From Rhodanobacter sp. T12-5 (GTDB lineage Bacteria > Pseudomonadota > Gammaproteobacteria > Xanthomonadales > Rhodanobacteraceae): 64,000 bases of DNA. Below are positions 61,275 to 64,000 of this stretch, piece after piece. The position numbers were made by a program, and so were the translations under genes. The stretch covers positions 372,001-436,000 of the forward strand of contig NZ_NPKN01000002.1 of NCBI RefSeq assembly GCF_008329435.1, in the 5' to 3' direction. The notes under the pieces were generated by a model, which was given only the letters and a program-made list of their open reading frames with translations, was not told the DNA's origin and did no database searches. Positions within the stretch are counted from its first letter, which is position 1. Every line of letters begins with the position of its first letter.

Positions 61275-62309
61275 ATGGCAAAGTTCAATCTGGAGTCGTT
61301 GTTGGCACCGATCGGAGATGACGCGCCATCGGGAGACGATCTGGAATACGACCCGGAGTTTCTCGCGCTCGAACGGGCGGCGGCACCGAAGGCCGAACGC
61401 GCCGTGGGGGACAACGTCAAGGCAGCCGAAGACCCCGACTGGGACAAAGTCATCGAGCTGGCCGAAGCCGTGCTGGGACGATCCAAGGACCTGCGCGCCG
61501 CGGTCCACCTCACCACGGCGTGGATGCGCACCTCCGGCATGCCCGGATGGAATGCCGGCCTCGGCCTGATTCGCGGCTTGCTCGAACACTTCTGGGACAC
61601 CGTGCATCCACAACTGGATGCCGAAGACGACAACGACCCCACCATGCGCGTCAACTCGGTGGTTCCGCTGGGCGACATGCAGGGTGTGTTGCGCTATTTC
61701 CGCACCACGCCTTTCGTGCAATCGCCGCGAATGGGTCGATTCGACCTGCGCGACCTGCGCATTGCCAATGGCACGCTGAAGGTCGCCCAGACCGAAGGTA
61801 CGCCGGACGCGACGATCACGGAAATCGAAGCCTGCTGCATGGACTGCGCGGAAAGCGAATTGATCGCCGTGACGGCCGCGATCGGCGAATCGCTGGAGCA
61901 CGCCAAAGCCATCGATGCCCTCTTCAATGATCGTGTCGGCACCGCCGGGCCGGATTTCAAGAACCTGCTCAGCGACATCTACGAGCTGAAGAAATTCCTC
62001 GAGCCGCAACTTGCGCGGCGCATACCGCCGGAGGGCTCTGCCGAGGGCGAGGACGGCGCAGGGGAAGGTGCGGGCGATGGCGGCGTGCGTGCCGCCAATA
62101 ACGGCGCGATCGCCGGCCCGCAGGACGTCATGCGCCGGTTGGACGAACTGTGCGATTACTACACCCGCTGCGAGCCTTCGAGCCCGGTTCCCCTGCTGCT
62201 TCGACGTGCGCAACGCCTGGTCGGCATGGATTTCATGGACTTGCTGAAGGATCTCGCCCCGGGCGGCATCTCGGAATTGCGCGTCGTTTCCGGCACTCCC
62301 AGCGAGTAA
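61275..62309 (+). CDS. tssA: type VI secretion system protein TssA
   Basis: A 344-residue TssA (ImpA_N family), the cap/priming factor of T6SS sheath and tail-tube assembly. The ImpA_N part is seen at about residues 8-125: LLAPIGDDAPSGDDLEYDPE, DLRAAVHLTTAWMRTSGMPG, GLLEHFWDTVHPQLDAEDDN. A Gly/Glu-rich linker at about residues 255-280 precedes the C-terminal end SSPVPLLLRRAQRLVGMDFM, short-type TssA. ATG 61275 (MAKFNLESLL) is the family start. No other tss gene is in view; the neighbours downstream are convergent, so any T6SS cluster must be elsewhere. Confidence 0.92.
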   Translation: MAKFNLESLLAPIGDDAPSGDDLEYDPEFLALERAAAPKAERAVGDNVKAAEDPDWDKVIELAEAVLGRSKDLRAAVHLTTAWMRTSGMPGWNAGLGLIRGLLEHFWDTVHPQLDAEDDNDPTMRVNSVVPLGDMQGVLRYFRTTPFVQSPRMGRFDLRDLRIANGTLKVAQTEGTPDATITEIEACCMDCAESELIAVTAAIGESLEHAKAIDALFNDRVGTAGPDFKNLLSDIYELKKFLEPQLARRIPPEGSAEGEDGAGEGAGDGGVRAANNGAIAGPQDVMRRLDELCDYYTRCEPSSPVPLLLRRAQRLVGMDFMDLLKDLAPGGISELRVVSGTPSE

Positions 62310-62372
62310 CCGAGGAACCGTGAGGGACACGCCCTTTCCCAAGAGACGCGTCCACCCGGTTGCACGAACGAT

Positions 62373-63497
62373 TCAGTACGCGCCCTTGCAGGTGGTCGCC
62401 GACGGTCGCACGAAGATCTGTCGCACCGAGGGATCCCAGCTCAGCGAGAGACCCGTCGGCAGACCGGCGGTGATGCCGGCCGAAGCGACCTGGCTGATCG
62501 GCCCGACCGAGACGCTGTGCCCGTCACCAAATGTCACCTTGGCAGTGATCGCGTAGCTGACCGGCTCGGCGCAGCCGTCGATGGCCACCTGCTGCGCCAC
62601 GATGCCGCCGGCGAGGTCCGGCATGGTACCGGTGACCGGCGGCAGGGTACGGTCCGCGCCCCCCGCGCGACATGTGGCGGCCACCCCGTAACTCAACGAC
62701 ACCTTCACCGGAGGCGCCACCTGCACCGCGGCGATGGTCTGCGGTTGCGCCGAGCAGCCGACCAGGAAGGCCTTGTGTTTGGCCACCACATGCAGCACGT
62801 AACTGCCCGGCGCAAGCGCGGCACCATCGGGCACCTTCAACTCGATGCGGTTGGGCAGCACCCCGGTCACGCTCGGTTGCACCGACTGCAGCTTGCCCTG
62901 CCCGTCGGTGGCGGTCACCACCGGACTTTCGCATTGGGCATCGAACAGGTTGGCCCCCACCAGTGCAAAGGCCGGGCCCTTGCCAGCGCCATGCAGCACG
63001 AACAGCGGCCGGTGATCGAGCGTCTCCACGCCATTGATCACCGGCTGCATCTTCGACGAGTCATCTTCATCGGCGACGAGCCTGACGGTGGTGGACAGCG
63101 CCTCGGCCATCGCTTCGACGTCGGCGTCGAGGCAGCCGGAGGTTGCATCCAGGTACGCCCGCGTCCGCTGAACCACCGCGGATGCCCGATAGGCGCTGCC
63201 CCTGACATCCTTGCCGAGGGTGTCGATCGGCTTTTCGGCATCGTTGCCGAGTGACTTGCGCAGCGCATCGGCAAGTTTGCCCAGACGCTCGCTGGTCGCG
63301 GCCAGGCTGGAGTGCGGCGCGCTGGCGGCACGGGCTGCCAGCTCGTGCCGGGCCGACTCGAGCTGGCCGATCACCGCCGCTCCGGTCAGCCTCGGCGCGA
63401 TCTGTGCGGAGACCGGGCCGGCAAGGATCGCCGCGGACATCGGCAGCGCCAACCACAACATGATGCCGACGCCAACGCCGGCGTTGCGGCACGTCAT
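62373..63497 (-). CDS. exported protein of unknown function, convergent to tssA
   Basis: A 374-residue protein with a signal peptide (VGIMLWLALPMSAAILAGPV, cut after VSAQ). A helical, Ala/Arg-rich part (about residues 40-120, TGAAVIGQLESARHELAARA) is followed by IPT/Ig-like beta segments (LFVLHGAGKGPAFALVGANL, LPNRIELKVPDGAALAPGSY, VSYAITAKVTFGDGHSVSVG) ending TTCKGAY. Cys residues are paired enough for disulfides. ATG 63497 overlaps the stop of the partial upstream gene by four bases. No family recognised with certainty. Confidence 0.7.
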   Translation of the reverse strand: MTCRNAGVGVGIMLWLALPMSAAILAGPVSAQIAPRLTGAAVIGQLESARHELAARAASAPHSSLAATSERLGKLADALRKSLGNDAEKPIDTLGKDVRGSAYRASAVVQRTRAYLDATSGCLDADVEAMAEALSTTVRLVADEDDSSKMQPVINGVETLDHRPLFVLHGAGKGPAFALVGANLFDAQCESPVVTATDGQGKLQSVQPSVTGVLPNRIELKVPDGAALAPGSYVLHVVAKHKAFLVGCSAQPQTIAAVQVAPPVKVSLSYGVAATCRAGGADRTLPPVTGTMPDLAGGIVAQQVAIDGCAEPVSYAITAKVTFGDGHSVSVGPISQVASAGITAGLPTGLSLSWDPSVRQIFVRPSATTCKGAY

Positions 63498-64000
63498 GGA
63501 CGGGCACTCATCCATGCGCCCGTCATTCCCCGCATGTTCACCATGCCCACCGAGTCGGCATCCTCGCAATCGAGCTGGTCCGGCTGATCCGGATCGCATC
63601 CGCTCTGCTGATCCTCCGGCAGACGCACGCCTGACGGCACGATGCCGTACGAGCGGTAGTTCGCCGTGATCACGCCCGGGTCGATATACGAATCGCCGTG
63701 ATTGCCGTTCTGCGCACTGCCCGCTCCTGACGCGGTAGGCACGTTGATGGCAAGGCCGCCACCCAGCGGCAACAGGCTGCCGGTGCTGTCGATCGCGTAG
63801 AAGTAGGCCGGCGCCAGGCCGACCATGGCAATGGTCTGCGGGCCGGTACCCACGACGTAGATCGGCGCGGAGCCCGTGCCCATGCGCCCGGTCGAACTCC
63901 ACACGCCCGTACTGTTGTAAACCGGCGCGGTGCCGAGCTGGAACAGATCGCCGTGGGTCACGGACAGATAGAACGCCGACGTGCCGGCATCGACCGTGAA
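63494..64000 (-). CDS. unknown protein, C-terminal part only (5' end outside window)
   Basis: The frame is open to the right edge, so the gene starts beyond 64000; a GTG at 63961 is only an internal codon. About 168 residues are seen: FTVDAGTSAFYLSVTHGDLF, LGTAPVYNSTGVWSSTGRMG, IYVVGTGPQTIAMVGLAPAY, and a Cys/Asp-rich end SGCDPDQPDQLDCEDADSVG then MRGMTGAWMSARP. Gly/Ser/Thr-rich beta composition suits an exported or surface protein. It is coupled by ATGA to the gene at 62373, so both probably act together. Confidence 0.65.
   Translation of the reverse strand, partial: FTVDAGTSAFYLSVTHGDLFQLGTAPVYNSTGVWSSTGRMGTGSAPIYVVGTGPQTIAMVGLAPAYFYAIDSTGSLLPLGGGLAINVPTASGAGSAQNGNHGDSYIDPGVITANYRSYGIVPSGVRLPEDQQSGCDPDQPDQLDCEDADSVGMVNMRGMTGAWMSARP

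Noticed and set aside
62517..63254. 245-codon plus-strand frame after tssA as another T6SS gene
   Set aside because: His/Arg-rich antisense of the exported unknown gene; no ribosome site or family feature.

Overview
The window reads as chromosomal DNA of a high-GC gammaproteobacterium of the order Xanthomonadales, most likely Rhodanobacteraceae (Rhodanobacter/Dyella-like). This rests on the strong G/C third-position bias, the linked dapD / arsC-like / dapE genes, the GNAT-minC-minD-minE arrangement, the FMN-binding glutamate synthase-like protein next to bpt, and palindromic GGGAGCG...CGCGATGC repeats. No rRNA, tRNA, CRISPR array or prophage was seen. The window is mostly housekeeping, with a few accessory islands. 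It opens inside rlmL (minus strand) and closes inside an unrecognised minus-strand gene.

Layout. 1-7.4 kb: rlmL, a small hydrolase, AmpD-type amidase, an AraC regulator, a 45-residue Cys-rich protein, a dehydrogenase-like protein, tesB, a DUF2007-like protein and bpt. 7.3-13.3 kb: a frameshifted glutamate-synthase-like gene, purT, DUF423, and a copper-delivery set (SCO1/SenC, PCuAC, CtaG-like) for cytochrome oxidase. 13.4-17 kb: a GldA/GldF/GldG-type ABC system. 17.2-20.9 kb: an SRPBCC membrane protein and a DesK/NarL-type two-component pair. 21.1-23.7 kb: GNAT-minCDE. 23.8-34.9 kb: a metalloprotease-like protein, chaB, alkyladenine glycosylase, a PEP-mutase-like protein, a DUF885 peptidase, a DUF2235 hydrolase, an MFS pump, a fluoride riboswitch with crcB and DUF190, cfa, and small membrane or soluble proteins.

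35-46 kb: an aldo/keto reductase, an EamA exporter broken by an in-frame stop beside its divergent Lrp regulator, parC, a LysR-linked group (NAD(P)-binding protein, two SDRs, a methyltransferase), and a two-piece lipoate ligase. 46-55.6 kb: Nudix, phosphodiester glycosidase, penicillin acylase, then a five-gene minus-strand operon (COG4315 protein, DUF3034 protein, exported truncated globin, cupredoxin lipoprotein, output-less sensor) divergent from an ECF sigma/RskA anti-sigma pair. 55.6-64 kb: an IS4-type transposase scrap, dapE, a ferritin-like/VIT1 fusion, DUF2165, arsC-like, dapD, an FMN reductase, tssA of type VI secretion, and two convergent overlapping genes of unknown function.

The best candidates for something little described are the periplasmic globin/cupredoxin/sensor operon with its sigma factor, the lone tssA facing an unknown exported gene pair, the output-less sensor, and the covarying palindromic repeat family. 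Two otherwise well-conserved genes carry a disabling change (frameshift near 7520; stop at 36665-36667). These could be real decay or sequence errors. Start codons were chosen by hand from Shine-Dalgarno spacing, overlaps and family N-termini, and some remain uncertain.
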